This document shows positions 8,630 through 17,579 of a stretch of 64,000 bases of DNA, piece after piece (within the stretch, counting starts at the first letter, position 1; each line of letters begins with the position of its first letter). The notes under the pieces are model-generated. The model had not been told where the DNA came from, searched no databases, and saw only the letters and a program-made list of their open reading frames with translations. The stretch covers positions 1-64,000 of the forward strand of contig NZ_BMRZ01000022.1 in the NCBI RefSeq assembly GCF_014648895.1. The letters are read 5' to 3'. The translations under genes were made by a program, and so were the position numbers. The DNA comes from Streptomyces tanashiensis. GTDB taxonomy: Bacteria; Actinomycetota; Actinomycetes; Streptomycetales; Streptomycetaceae.

Positions 8630-10312
8630 ATGGCCGTCGAGTGGGATCGGGTCGGGCAGCCGCGGTTCGACCGCATCGTGGAGGCGCTGGTCCATCGCCT
8701 GTATGACGACACTGCGGTGGTGCAGGCAGTCAACGGCCGGGGTGGCGATCGGGGCATCGACATCCGAGTGGTCAGCGGCAACCGTCTGCGTATCTTTCAG
8801 CTGAAGTACTACCCTGACGGGTTCGCCACGTCGATGAAGGGGCGTCGGCCCTCCATCAAGGAATCATTCCAGCGCGCCATCGAGCACGATCCGTATGAGT
8901 GGATCCTCGTCGTTCCGTGTACCGTCACCGACTCCGAGCGCGCCTTCGTCGAAGGGCTCTCGGAGGAACGCAACGTGAAGGTGCGGATCATGGACCGGGC
9001 CGAGCTGGACGACCGGCTGGCCGCTCACAGTGACATCGAGGCATCGTTCACGCGCGATCAATTGCTTGAGGCAGCGAAGGTCTACGGCCAAGAAAAGGCC
9101 ATCCTGCGCCGAGGTCCGAGAGACCTTGCCAAGAGACTGAAGAAGCTTGGCCGGGTGGCCGATGAGGTCGATCCGCATTGGACGATGGACTTCGCCCGCG
9201 AGGGCGACAAGGTCATCCAGACGCTACGGGGCAAGCACCCGCGTGCTCACGAAGTCAGCCCGATCAGTCTCACCTTCGCCGGGCGCACCCAGGGCCTGAC
9301 GCCAGAACTCTCCTCAGCCATGACAAGGGCGTTTGGCTACGGCGTCGCCGAGGAGGTCGTCCTGCCACCAGAGGCCGTCAAACGCCTGACGATCAGCGGT
9401 CCGGACTGGCTGACGAAGACGTTCAAGAACGTCGAGGTGGCGTGGAGGCCGGCCGGTCCAGTCCCCGGAGCTGGAACACCGGCCGAGCTGGCCTTCGTTG
9501 ATGGCCAGGGTCGAGTGACCGCATCGTATGCAGGACTGCTCAATGGCCTGGGTTCAGGAACCTTGGGGCGCTCGATCGACGTCGCCGTGCCAGGTGGCCA
9601 GATCCGGATTCTCAATCCCTTCGACGACGCCATCCCCCCGAAGCTTGCCTACACGTTCTCCCTCGAGGGCCTCGCACCGCACGATGCGATGAAGGCCCTG
9701 CGGCTGCGGCGGCGCCTCCTTGAAGGAAGGGGCTTCCAGGTCACCGTGGATGGCCGCACCGCAGGGGCAGGGCGGCTCTCACGTGCCGCTTCTGACGACG
9801 TCGTGCGGCGACTGGAGCAGCTGCATTTGTTCGTCGAGGACCTCGACGTTGTCCAGCGTCACTGTGAGCAGTATTTCCCTGTGCCCTTCGAACTTCCGGC
9901 TGTGGACCGGATCGCCCTGCGGATGGCCCGGCTGCTGGTCGACGGCCGATGCGTCGCGTCACCCTTCTCGCGCACGCTCACCCTCACGGTCACCGGAGCG
10001 GAGGATCCAGCCATGCGGCAGCTACTCCGCGGAAGCCCCCAATCCGTACGCCTGACAACTCCCGACTGCGCCGTTCAGATCGCGGGTCGATCACTCGACC
10101 TCGGAACTGCTTGCATGTTCCACACACGCGTGGTGGCACAGGACGGACTCTCAGCACTCGCAGCTCTGGACGCAGGTGCAGTCGAGAAGGAGATCATCCT
10201 GAGGCCGGCAGACGACGAACAGTTCCGCATGTTCCTGGCGGACACACCCGATGACGGCCTGCCGCTGACACCTGCCCCCTTCGGCCTGGACGGGTACGCC
10301 GAGCCACGCTGA
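8630..10312 (+). CDS. Restriction endonuclease-like (Mrr/PD-(D/E)XK) protein
   Basis: A 560-residue protein. ATG 8630 follows GGAGG (8616-8620) at good spacing. Residues ~10-70 form a PD-(D/E)XK nuclease fold of the Mrr type: FDRIVEALVHRLY, then GGDRGIDIRVV with Asp44, then Gln57-Leu-Lys59 in FQLKYY. The remaining ~450 residues match no family I know and contain no motor motif. Lone Mrr-like nucleases often act as modification-dependent (type IV) restriction or other antiviral effectors. No methyltransferase or helicase partner is adjacent. The gene lies just inside the att site, a common position for defence cargo. Confidence 0.75.
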   Translation: MAVEWDRVGQPRFDRIVEALVHRLYDDTAVVQAVNGRGGDRGIDIRVVSGNRLRIFQLKYYPDGFATSMKGRRPSIKESFQRAIEHDPYEWILVVPCTVTDSERAFVEGLSEERNVKVRIMDRAELDDRLAAHSDIEASFTRDQLLEAAKVYGQEKAILRRGPRDLAKRLKKLGRVADEVDPHWTMDFAREGDKVIQTLRGKHPRAHEVSPISLTFAGRTQGLTPELSSAMTRAFGYGVAEEVVLPPEAVKRLTISGPDWLTKTFKNVEVAWRPAGPVPGAGTPAELAFVDGQGRVTASYAGLLNGLGSGTLGRSIDVAVPGGQIRILNPFDDAIPPKLAYTFSLEGLAPHDAMKALRLRRRLLEGRGFQVTVDGRTAGAGRLSRAASDDVVRRLEQLHLFVEDLDVVQRHCEQYFPVPFELPAVDRIALRMARLLVDGRCVASPFSRTLTLTVTGAEDPAMRQLLRGSPQSVRLTTPDCAVQIAGRSLDLGTACMFHTRVVAQDGLSALAALDAGAVEKEIILRPADDEQFRMFLADTPDDGLPLTPAPFGLDGYAEPR

Positions 10313-10335
10313 GACAACAATGGTGACCGCCTTTG

Positions 10336-10503
10336 CGGGGACCGGAGGGTCGTAGAAGACCGCACTCAGCTTGTCGGTGAAGGGGGTTTCTCCGGACAGG
10401 GGTTCGTAGAGGATGTAGCCCATAGCTACAGATCGGTCTGGGGGACGATGAGCCCGGACTGCACGACTTGCTCGGGGGGCAGGTATCCGACGGGCCGAGC
10501 ACC
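10336..10503 (-). pseudogene. Ser/Thr protein kinase fragment with frameshift
   Basis: The minus strand reads kinase subdomains VIII-IX: VGYLPPEQ, then QTDL followed by a stop. One base downstream in another frame it reads MGYILYEPLSGETPFTDK. Insertion of one base restores the expected TDLYAMGYILYE continuity. Neither the P-loop nor the catalytic loop is present nearby, so only a short decayed fragment remains. Confidence 0.6.
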
Positions 10504-10886
10504 CGGCGGTGGCGACTCAGCCGCTGACGGCGCTTGACTACGGGCGTCGCCAACGTCCTGGGCGCGCTCGGAGAGCGCCTCGCCGCGGCGCTTTCCGCCC
10601 ATAGGCGGTTCGCCCATCAGCGAGCATCGGCAGAAGCCAGACCTGGAAGGGCCCGAGCACACCGAGCGAGGAGCGTGAAGCCCGACCGCGTTCGTGAGCC
10701 AGGACCTGCAACTCCAAAACTCCCGCAGGAAGGCTCGCCGCGGCGAGCCTGTCGTGGACGCCACGTCATCACGCCAAGCAGGATGAGGAACATGCTGCAG
10801 AAGATCTGTGTACTGCGCACTGGTCCCCAAGCCTGGTCCCCAGCGGCCCGCCGAGGTGCAGAGGCGAACTGCGTCCGCCAGGCGCT
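10504..10886. other. Gene-free stretch around the third repeat copy
   Basis: No supported gene. Frames on both strands are Arg/Ser/Pro-rich shadows. The only clear structure is the repeat at 10817-10843. Confidence 0.4.
10817..10843. repeat. TGGTCCCCA repeat pair, copy 3
   Basis: GCACTGGTCCCCAAGCC followed by TGGTCCCCAG, nearly the same as 8061-8085. With that copy it brackets a 2.7-kb block holding the tRNA-Pro half, the restriction-like gene and the kinase remnant. Confidence 0.5.
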
Positions 10887-11684
10887 CTACACAGAGCGAA
10901 AGGAGGGTCCCCGCCGGGATGCAACGGCGTGCAGCTCCCTTGCGACGGCCCGAATGCCGTAGGTCATGAGGGGGCGCACGGCGCTCACCTCACGGCTGTC
11001 CTCCCAGATTCCGGCCTCCGGCGTGAGGAAGGGAATGACGGACACCCCCCGTGCCGCGAACGGCGCTACTGCGAGGTATCGCATGCCACCGGTACCGCAT
11101 AGATATCCGCGGGCACCGATGGCAGCGGCCAGGTCGGCGAGACGCTGCGATCGCTCCGGCCGAGCGGAGAGCCGGCTGCTGTGCAGAACGCGGCCCCTCC
11201 ACCCCAGTAGGCGGAGGAGGATCCGCGTGGACTCCTCAGCCACATCCGCCGTCCGGCCGGTACGCCTGAACTGGAGCAGTACGGACTCCAGCTCGTGGCG
11301 GAAGAGCGGCCAGTCATTGCAGTCCCCGTAGTGCTGCGCGAGCATGAGCATGACCCGCCGGCGGGATCGTTCCGGGTCGACCAGCACCGCCTCCCCCACC
11401 AGGGTCGACCGGCCGCGCGGAAGGTGCGTGGGGATCGAGAGCCACTGACGCTGCGCGGGGTCGGACGTGCTGCCCAGGCGGGCTCGGTGCTGGTAATCGC
11501 GGCGGGCAAACTGGACGTCGTCCAGGACGATCCAGTAGTCCGCCGCGAAGATTTTGGCGAGGGTGCTCAGCCGGGGGAAGAAGTTGGGCTGGTGAATGGC
11601 GCACAGGCCGCCCGGCGGGGGCTTATCAGGCGCCGATGAGTCGGCTGGTGAAGCCGGCGTGGACGAGGGATTCGTACGCGCCAT
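10887..11684 (-). CDS. WbqC-like family protein
   Basis: A 265-residue member of the WbqC-like family, seen in IHQPNFFPRLSTLAKI, WIVLDDVQFARRDYQHRARL and YLCGTGGMRYL. The biochemical role of WbqC proteins is unsettled. They recur in polysaccharide and natural-product sugar clusters. Start ATG 11684 is chosen because GGAGG lies 6 bases upstream (11691-11695). The start overlaps the end of the preceding YdcF-like gene by 59 bp, so the two are probably translated from one message. Confidence 0.8.
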   Translation of the reverse strand: MARTNPSSTPASPADSSAPDKPPPGGLCAIHQPNFFPRLSTLAKIFAADYWIVLDDVQFARRDYQHRARLGSTSDPAQRQWLSIPTHLPRGRSTLVGEAVLVDPERSRRRVMLMLAQHYGDCNDWPLFRHELESVLLQFRRTGRTADVAEESTRILLRLLGWRGRVLHSSRLSARPERSQRLADLAAAIGARGYLCGTGGMRYLAVAPFAARGVSVIPFLTPEAGIWEDSREVSAVRPLMTYGIRAVARELHAVASRRGPSFRSV

Positions 11685-12294
11685 GTACGTCCTCCGGGAC
11701 ATGCTGCTCGATGGCGAAACCGAGCGTCGGGTACCCGATGATGCGCTGGAGGTCGCCGACGAGCATGTCGATGACGAGCTTTTCGTCGCCGATGCTCTTG
11801 AGGTAGTCGTCGAATTCCATGGGCTCCGAGGCGCAGGTCACCTCGACCTCGGGCCAGAGCTTGCGGGCCGTGGCGTAGGAGCGGCGCTCCATGTATGGCT
11901 TGGAGACAAGGAGCACGGACTTCGGGTGGATGCCGGCGGAGGCGAGCAGCGTCCGGGAGAAGTCGATGTTCTCGCCGGTGTTTCCGGCGTTCGGCTCCAC
12001 CAGGATCGCGCTGTCCGGGACTCCGAGCGTGAGGGCGTGCTCGCGGAAGTGGACGGCTTCTCCGCGGGGGAAGACCTTCGCGGTGGTGGGGCTGTTGCCG
12101 CCGGTGAACACCACGGTGGGAAAGAGGCCAGCGCGGTAGAGCTCCGCTGTGAAGGCGGCGACCCCGAGGTCGTGGCTGCCGAGGCCGATCGCGACGTCGA
12201 CGGGGCGGACGTCGTGTCGCATCTGGTGGAAGTCCCAGACCAGCTTGGCGTTGTGGATCTGCTCTTCGTTGATGGCCGGCTGGTTGTCGGTCAC
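11626..12294 (-). CDS. YdcF family protein (DUF218)
   Basis: A 222-residue DUF218 protein with GLGSHDLGVAAF, VVFTGGNS, EAVHFREHALTLGVP, AILVEPNAGNTGENI and VLLVSKPYMERRS in the expected order. The family has a Rossmann-like fold, and a nucleotide or SAM-type ligand has been suggested, with no firm reaction. GTG 12294 is preferred over the longer frame because GGGAG sits 8 bases upstream and the extension is Ser/Pro-rich. It starts 16 bases after the regulator gene at 12311, so co-transcription is likely. Confidence 0.8.
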   Translation of the reverse strand: MTDNQPAINEEQIHNAKLVWDFHQMRHDVRPVDVAIGLGSHDLGVAAFTAELYRAGLFPTVVFTGGNSPTTAKVFPRGEAVHFREHALTLGVPDSAILVEPNAGNTGENIDFSRTLLASAGIHPKSVLLVSKPYMERRSYATARKLWPEVEVTCASEPMEFDDYLKSIGDEKLVIDMLVGDLQRIIGYPTLGFAIEQHVPEDVHGAYESLVHAGFTSRLIGA

Positions 12295-12310
12295 GCGCTC
12301 GTCTCCCTGA

Positions 12311-13417
12311 TCACCGTCGTGTGGGGCTGGATGCCCCGTCGGCCGTCCTCCGGATGTCCGTGATGCTGCGTAGCTGGTGGGTGAGCCCGTACTGGGCCGC
12401 CCGCTTGGCGGCGTCATCGAGGACGTGTAACCCATCATCCAGGGTGGCCGGGTCGGACAGCAGGATGTGGCCGTACGCGGTGTCCAGGCGTACCCGCTGC
12501 ATGGGGGATTCCGTCACGCCCGTGCTGCGGGCGACGTCGATGAGGCGGAGCGCGGCGTCGAGGTTGCCTGCCCCACGGTGGGCGAGTGCGAGCTTCTGCT
12601 GGGCGACCGACCAGTCCTCCTGCTCGGAGAGGTCTTCGAACTCGCGGATCGCCGTTTCCATCACGCGGGCCGCGTAGTCGTGGTGCCCGTCCTTGCTCAG
12701 CGCCGTTCCCACCCACAGACGGGCACGGGCCCGGTCGCGAGCTGCGAGGCGTTCGTCGCCGGCGAGGTCCTCGTACTGACGGGCCGCAGGCTCCAGATCG
12801 CCGGCCATCTCGGTGACGACCGCGAGCGAGAGGTCGAGCTGCGCCACCCGGCGCGGAATCTGCAGCTGTGTGTAGAGCGAGCGGGCACCGGCATACGAGC
12901 GCTGGGCCGAGAGCGGCCCGACGACGGCGCCTTGGTCCCGTTTCAGGTCGCCCTGGAGAGCAGTAGCCCGGGCTAAGAGGTACAAGCCGCGTTCATCCAG
13001 GTCTGACGTGCTGTAGCGAGACGTCCACCGGTGAAGCAGGTCGGTGGCGAACGCGAAGTTCTGGTGTGACAGAGCGACGACGGTGCGCTCGATGTCCTCG
13101 GACCACGACTCGTACTCCCATGCCCGCGGACGGGGAATGGTGACTCGCGCGACGCTCGAGGCGGGGGCGCTTCCCTCGCCGAGTTTCGCGAGCTCCGTCT
13201 CGAATCGGACATGAGTCGTGGCATCCGCCTGGGCCAGCGCAGTGTCGAGGATGGCCTGGCTCTCCGTGTTGGGGCGCCGCGTAGCCCGGTGCTTCTCCCA
13301 GTTGCTGATCGTGTTGACCGCAACGCCCAGGTGCTCGGAGTAGGCGCGCACGCTCAACCGGAGGGCTTTGCGGAGGGCAAGCGCCTCCAGCCCGGTCCAT
13401 TCGTGAACGGTCGCCAC
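12311..13417 (-). CDS. HTH regulator with TPR-like C-terminal region
   Basis: A 368-residue protein. Residues ~8-45 form an XRE/Cro-type HTH (LRKALRLSVRAYSEHLGVAVNTISNWEK). The rest, from ~100 on, is helical repeats of TPR character (LARATALQGDL, ARARLWVGTALSKDGHHDYAARV, LALAHRGAGNLDAALRL). Such regulators are frequent in Streptomyces specialised-metabolism loci. It is read away from the 13565 gene, and the ~150-bp divergent gap presumably holds promoters for both. Confidence 0.8.
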   Translation of the reverse strand: MATVHEWTGLEALALRKALRLSVRAYSEHLGVAVNTISNWEKHRATRRPNTESQAILDTALAQADATTHVRFETELAKLGEGSAPASSVARVTIPRPRAWEYESWSEDIERTVVALSHQNFAFATDLLHRWTSRYSTSDLDERGLYLLARATALQGDLKRDQGAVVGPLSAQRSYAGARSLYTQLQIPRRVAQLDLSLAVVTEMAGDLEPAARQYEDLAGDERLAARDRARARLWVGTALSKDGHHDYAARVMETAIREFEDLSEQEDWSVAQQKLALAHRGAGNLDAALRLIDVARSTGVTESPMQRVRLDTAYGHILLSDPATLDDGLHVLDDAAKRAAQYGLTHQLRSITDIRRTADGASSPTRR

Positions 13418-13564
13418 TTGCCTCTCCCTTCCGTTGCCATCGAAGCACGCGGACCACGGCGGGAGGGGCAGTTGTGGGACAGAAGTGGGACAAGCGTGGA
13501 TTCCCCGATCGCCGCGTCACGGCCAGGCTCGGAGTGTCACTTCACCCGAGCCCAATGGACGGTC

Positions 13565-13963
13565 ATGATCATGGAACTCCTCACGGAGCAGCGGAACGTC
13601 ACGGGACCGCTCGTGTTCGGATTCCTCCGGCTCGTGGGAGTGTCCGCCCGCCGGCAGCAGGCATTGGCGACGACGATCAGTGATTACTGCCGTCGTCACG
13701 AACTGACCCTGGCCGCCGTGTACATGGAACGTTGTTCTTCGACGTCCTCGGCCTTCGTCGGGATGCTCGACGCACTCGCGGTCACGCGACCGTACGGCAT
13801 CGTGATCCCCGCACCGTCCCACCTGGGGCCCAGGGACATTGCGCCTGACCGTCGGAGTCGACTCGCCGCCGCAGGAGCGCAGATCCTCCTCGTCCGGGGC
13901 GCTCAGTCCACAGCGACGAGTGGTTCAGCGCCGGCACCTGCCGCAGGGGGTGCCGCGTCGTGA
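13565..13963 (+). CDS. Small serine-recombinase-N-domain-like protein
   Basis: A 132-residue protein reading LVFGFLRLVGVSARRQQALATTI, then YMERCSSTSSAFVGMLDALAV, then YGIVIPAPSHLG. This resembles the resolvase/invertase N-terminal fold (short strand, turn, helix, and a conserved R after the first strand). It lacks the DNA-binding domain and a clear catalytic serine context, so recombination is doubtful. ATG 13565 is the first plausible start, with no strong ribosome-binding site. Function is unknown. Confidence 0.55.
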   Translation: MIMELLTEQRNVTGPLVFGFLRLVGVSARRQQALATTISDYCRRHELTLAAVYMERCSSTSSAFVGMLDALAVTRPYGIVIPAPSHLGPRDIAPDRRSRLAAAGAQILLVRGAQSTATSGSAPAPAAGGAAS

Positions 13964-14052
13964 ACGCCTCCCAGAACCGGTTCGTTCAGGTACCGACCGC
14001 CATGAAGACCCGGCTGGTCAGACCAAGCATCCGGCCCGGCACCGGTGCCCCG

Positions 14053-14538
14053 TCAACGTTCGGCTGCATCCCGCCAGTAGTCCGTCAACATCTCGCCGGG
14101 CCACGAAGGCTGCGTTACGGGACCGCGCGGGAGGAACTCCTTGAAAACCGCGACCAGGTCGATCACGAGCGTGCCCTCGTCCGCGTCCAGATCGGTGACG
14201 TGCAGGTCGCGTCCATCCACGCGGAGCAGCCGCGGGAACGAGACGCCGAGCCTCGCCGGGCGCCGATGGTTGTGGTGCACGAAGGTGCCGGTCGCCGGCC
14301 ACCCCGGATTGTCGCGTGGGCTGCGCGCGTGCAGTGCGACGTCCTCGGGCGAGCCCAGGTTGAAGAACCAGGTGACTTGGAGATGCGAGAACTCCTCGAT
14401 CCCCTGCAGCGTCTCCACCGGGAACTCAGGACGAAGCCGGATGATCGACTCCACTCCCCCCTTGAAGTCGTCGAGCTTCCCGGTGTGCCCTCCGACCACG
14501 TCGGCGATCACCGGAACCTCGATGGACCCTGTGGACAC
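14053..14538 (-). CDS. trmO: TrmO-like tRNA t6A37 N6-methyltransferase
   Basis: A 161-residue TsaA/TrmO-family protein. Signatures are LQGIEEFSHLQVTWFFNL, HARSPRDNPGWP, RRPARLGVSFPRLLRVDGRDLHV, LDADEGTLVIDL and EFLPRG. TrmO is a beta-barrel enzyme that methylates the threonylcarbamoyl-adenosine at position 37 of some tRNAs using SAM. Several homologues sit in natural-product clusters, so another substrate is possible. It follows the regulator at 14614 on the same strand after ~75 bases. Confidence 0.8.
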   Translation of the reverse strand: MSTGSIEVPVIADVVGGHTGKLDDFKGGVESIIRLRPEFPVETLQGIEEFSHLQVTWFFNLGSPEDVALHARSPRDNPGWPATGTFVHHNHRRPARLGVSFPRLLRVDGRDLHVTDLDADEGTLVIDLVAVFKEFLPRGPVTQPSWPGEMLTDYWRDAAER

Positions 14539-14613
14539 GGACTCCCTCTTCTCGGCTCGCAGCAGGGCGATTCGGGCACTCGTACGGTGCCTCGGTTCGC
14601 CGCGATGACGCCG

Positions 14614-16002
14614 TCAGGCTACTCGTTCGAGTACGGCCTTGGCGCGCTCGTCGATCTCCGTCACCGCGCTGATTCCGCGGTGACGGAAGGGGGAGAGCAC
14701 CCGGCGCATGTTCACGACGGCGTCGCGGGCCCGACCCGACTGGACCCCTTCCATGGCGTCCAGGGCCTGTCCCCACGTGGTGCAGGCGGCTTCGACATTG
14801 CCCTTTCGGGCCTGCACCGTTCCCATGTAGCCCAGCGTCACGGCGTGGGTTCGGCTGAAGGTGTCTGCCTTCCTGGTCAGGACGCTGTTGTCGAACTCCC
14901 TGAGCGCCCCTTCCAGGTCGCCGAGCGTCCACAGCGTGCGGGCGGTCTCGTGGGCCAAGGAAGCTCGCTGGAAGAACCAGACCCGATGCGGGTCTCCGTC
15001 ACCGGGCGCCGCGGTAGCGAGATCGTCCTCAGCCCGGAGGAGCGCGGCGATCGCTTCCTGCCTCTGCCCGTTCGCGGCCAGGCTTCGCGCCTGCACCACG
15101 CAGAGCAGAGCCCGCTCGCGGGGCGTTGCCAGGGTGTACCGCTTGCGCTCCACGGAAGCGGTGGCGAGGTCTACGGCCGCCTGCGGGTGCCCAAGGTCGG
15201 TCGCCTGGTGCGCCATCGCTCTCAGGATGTGTCCCGCCAGCGGCGCGTCGTCAGCTTCGGCCGCCAGTTTGAGCGCCAGGCTGAAGTAGCGTCGCGCGGC
15301 CTCGTGGTGGGAGGCGTCGAAGCTCATCCAGCCGGCGACGTACACCGCCTCGGAGGCGGCGGCGAGGAGGTCGCGACGCGTCTCCTCGCTGGTGAAGACC
15401 CCGCCGACGTACCTCGCAACGTCGTCCACGAGGTACTGGTGAAGCGCCGTACGACCGTCCATCCCCCCGTGTCGCTGGTCTCGCCGGGAGAAGAACTCCG
15501 TCATCTCACGGACGTTGCCGACCTCGGCGAGCCCGACTCTGCGACCCGTGGCGCTGTGGCGAGACCTGGCCCGCTGAGGGGCCTCGTCCCACCATTGCTG
15601 CCCGGGCAGAGCCAGCCCGCCCACGGAGTAGGCAGCGCCTGCGAGCAGTTGGCGGCGTTCCAGGTCCACGTCGCTCCTCCCAAGGTCTACCAGCGCGCTC
15701 AGCGTATCCACGTGCCATTCGGATGCCTGTGCCGCGCTTCCGCCGGGCGTCGAAAGTCCGATCTCGGCCGGCGTGACGGGGCGTTGAAGTCGCCGGGACA
15801 GCGTCTCGCACAAGATAGCGGGCGCTCTGCCCGAAGGGTGCGTCCCTGCCACCCACATGGCGATGTGCGAGCGGCTCGTTCCCAGGAGTTCCCGCGCTCC
15901 GACCTCGGCCGCCACCCTCACGAAGGCGGCCGCGACCTTGGGCTGCGACCAGCCCGTTTCCGCGATCGCGTCGGCCAGCTTCACGTTCCGCTCGCGCGCC
16001 AT
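14614..16002 (-). CDS. TPR-containing transcriptional regulator
   Basis: A 462-residue protein. An N-terminal HTH-like region (MARERNVKLADAIAETGWSQPKVAAAFVRVA, then SRSHIAMWVAGTHPSG) is followed by a linker with a Tat-like RRQLLAGAAYSVGGLALP stretch. A long helical TPR domain with repeated A..A...W-type helices occupies ~200-460. This architecture is common for Streptomyces cluster-associated regulators. Because it has a DNA-binding N-terminus, I take the Arg-Arg stretch as coincidental rather than an export signal. Confidence 0.75.
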   Translation of the reverse strand: MARERNVKLADAIAETGWSQPKVAAAFVRVAAEVGARELLGTSRSHIAMWVAGTHPSGRAPAILCETLSRRLQRPVTPAEIGLSTPGGSAAQASEWHVDTLSALVDLGRSDVDLERRQLLAGAAYSVGGLALPGQQWWDEAPQRARSRHSATGRRVGLAEVGNVREMTEFFSRRDQRHGGMDGRTALHQYLVDDVARYVGGVFTSEETRRDLLAAASEAVYVAGWMSFDASHHEAARRYFSLALKLAAEADDAPLAGHILRAMAHQATDLGHPQAAVDLATASVERKRYTLATPRERALLCVVQARSLAANGQRQEAIAALLRAEDDLATAAPGDGDPHRVWFFQRASLAHETARTLWTLGDLEGALREFDNSVLTRKADTFSRTHAVTLGYMGTVQARKGNVEAACTTWGQALDAMEGVQSGRARDAVVNMRRVLSPFRHRGISAVTEIDERAKAVLERVA

Positions 16003-16345
16003 CGTCTACCTCGGTTCACCAAAACGATCTTTGACGGGTTTGACGGCCTCCGGCGCCGTCCGGAGATACCGACTCCATGGGATTCACGGTTCGCTCGTGG
16101 TCAACGAAACCACCAACTGCCGCTGCCCGAGAGGAATCCGGTGATTCCCAGCCACTCGACGCGTGCCGATGCCCGGACGGCTCCGGGCAGCCTCGGCTCC
16201 CGCTCCTCCGCATCAGCGGAGCCGAGCGCCAGCCACCTTCCTGCGGCTGCCGTGCTGGTCGAGAACTTCCGCCATTTCGACACCTCCGACACCACCGCCG
16301 GTCGAGTCCTTCGGGGACTCCGGCACGAGCTGTGAGAAGGCGACC

Positions 16346-16834
16346 ATGGAGCCCATCGAGAGCCTCGGAAGCGTCATCAACGCCCCCGAGCATCAGCAGA
16401 GTTTGACCCTGGTCGCCAACGACCGGGCACCGGGCAGGGCCCGATCGTTCACCCGCCAGACGCTGAGGGCGTGGGGGGCGGAGGACCTCATGGACGACGC
16501 CGTGCTGATCGTCAGCGAACTCACCACCAACGCCGAGCGCCACGGTCGAGCTCCGGCAGAGAACGCCGAGGTTCGCCCGGGGGTGGGGGGCGAGCAGGCC
16601 GATGAGATCACGCTGACTCTTGCCGTCCAGGCCGACGTCGTGGGAATCGAGGTGGAGGACAACTCCCCGGAGCCCCCAGCCCCAAGGATTGCCTCCCTCT
16701 ACGCGACCAGTGGCCGCGGCCTGTGCCTGGTCGCCGCGACGGCCGCCGCCTGGACCGCCTGTCCCAAGGAGGACGGCAGCGGTAAGCGGGTGATCGCCTT
16801 CGTGCGGCGCCACAAGGCCACCGTCTCTTCCTGA
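16346..16834 (+). CDS. GHKL ATP-binding protein (RsbW-like)
   Basis: A 162-residue histidine-kinase-type ATPase. The N-box is VLIVSELTTNAERHG, the G1-like motif VEVEDNSP, and the G2-like motif SGRGLCLVAATAAAW. Proteins of this size in Streptomyces are mostly anti-sigma factor or anti-anti-sigma partner kinases and regulatory ATPases. ATG 16346 is chosen as the first Met before the folded region. It opens the rightward gene string, 25 bases before the HAD gene. Confidence 0.8.
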   Translation: MEPIESLGSVINAPEHQQSLTLVANDRAPGRARSFTRQTLRAWGAEDLMDDAVLIVSELTTNAERHGRAPAENAEVRPGVGGEQADEITLTLAVQADVVGIEVEDNSPEPPAPRIASLYATSGRGLCLVAATAAAWTACPKEDGSGKRVIAFVRRHKATVSS

Positions 16835-16859
16835 CCCCACTCCCCTGGAGATCTTCGTC

Positions 16860-17579
16860 ATGCCATCACGGCCTACACCCCCGACCTCACCTCACGCCAG
16901 CAGGAGGTGGTCGCAACCCGGCTCCGAAGCACCCCGCGTGCTGCTGCTCGACCTGGACGGTGTGCTCGTCGACACGCGCCCCGTCATGGAGAGCGCCTGG
17001 CGTCGAGTCCAGCAAGCTCACGGCCTCGACGTGCCCTTCGAGGCATACGAGCGCCACCTCGGCCGGCCCTTCGGCGACATCATGGAGCAGCTCGGACTCG
17101 TGGACGCCGAACTGATTCACCGGACGTACGCAGAGGCGTCCACGGCCGCCTCTCACCTCGCCCGGCAGTTCGAGGGCGTCGCGGAGGTACTCCACGCCTT
17201 CGCCGCCGCCGGCTGGCTGCTCGGGATCGTCACGTCCAAGCCCTTGGACCGCGCGGCCCCGCTCCTGGCCCAGCTCGGCGTCCCGTTCGCCACCGTGCGA
17301 ACGCCGAACGGGGTCGGGCGTGGCAAGCCGGCGCCCGACCCGATCCTGCTCGCCCTGATCGACGTCGGCGCCGACCCGGCCGATGCGATGTACGTGGGCG
17401 ACATGGCGGTCGACCAGGAAGCGGCCCACCGCGCCGGTGTCGCGTTCGTGCACGCGGGCTGGGGCTACGGCCGCCCGAGCACCCCCACCCCCGAGGTCGC
17501 CGACTCCCCGGAGGACCTTCTGCGGTTCCTCGCAACCGCCGGCCACAGGGCTCCGTTCCTTGAAGGGAGCCTGCTGTGA
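16860..17579 (+). CDS. HAD-superfamily phosphatase
   Basis: A 239-residue HAD hydrolase of the phosphoglycolate-phosphatase type. Motif I is LLLDLDGVLVDT, motif II VTSKP, motif III the Lys of GKPAPDP, and motif IV YVGDMAVDQEAA. A cap region lies between motif I and residue ~100. It probably removes a phosphate from a sugar or nucleotide intermediate of the cluster. The next gene starts inside its stop (GTGA overlap), indicating translational coupling. Confidence 0.85.
   Translation: MPSRPTPPTSPHASRRWSQPGSEAPRVLLLDLDGVLVDTRPVMESAWRRVQQAHGLDVPFEAYERHLGRPFGDIMEQLGLVDAELIHRTYAEASTAASHLARQFEGVAEVLHAFAAAGWLLGIVTSKPLDRAAPLLAQLGVPFATVRTPNGVGRGKPAPDPILLALIDVGADPADAMYVGDMAVDQEAAHRAGVAFVHAGWGYGRPSTPTPEVADSPEDLLRFLATAGHRAPFLEGSLL

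Noticed and set aside
13565..13963. Functional serine recombinase
   Set aside because: Only an N-domain-like fold is present; the catalytic-serine context and DNA-binding domain are missing.
13960..16335. 791-residue open frame on the plus strand
   Set aside because: It runs antisense to the TrmO and TPR-regulator genes, is Arg/His/Pro-rich and has no domain. It is a GC-bias shadow.
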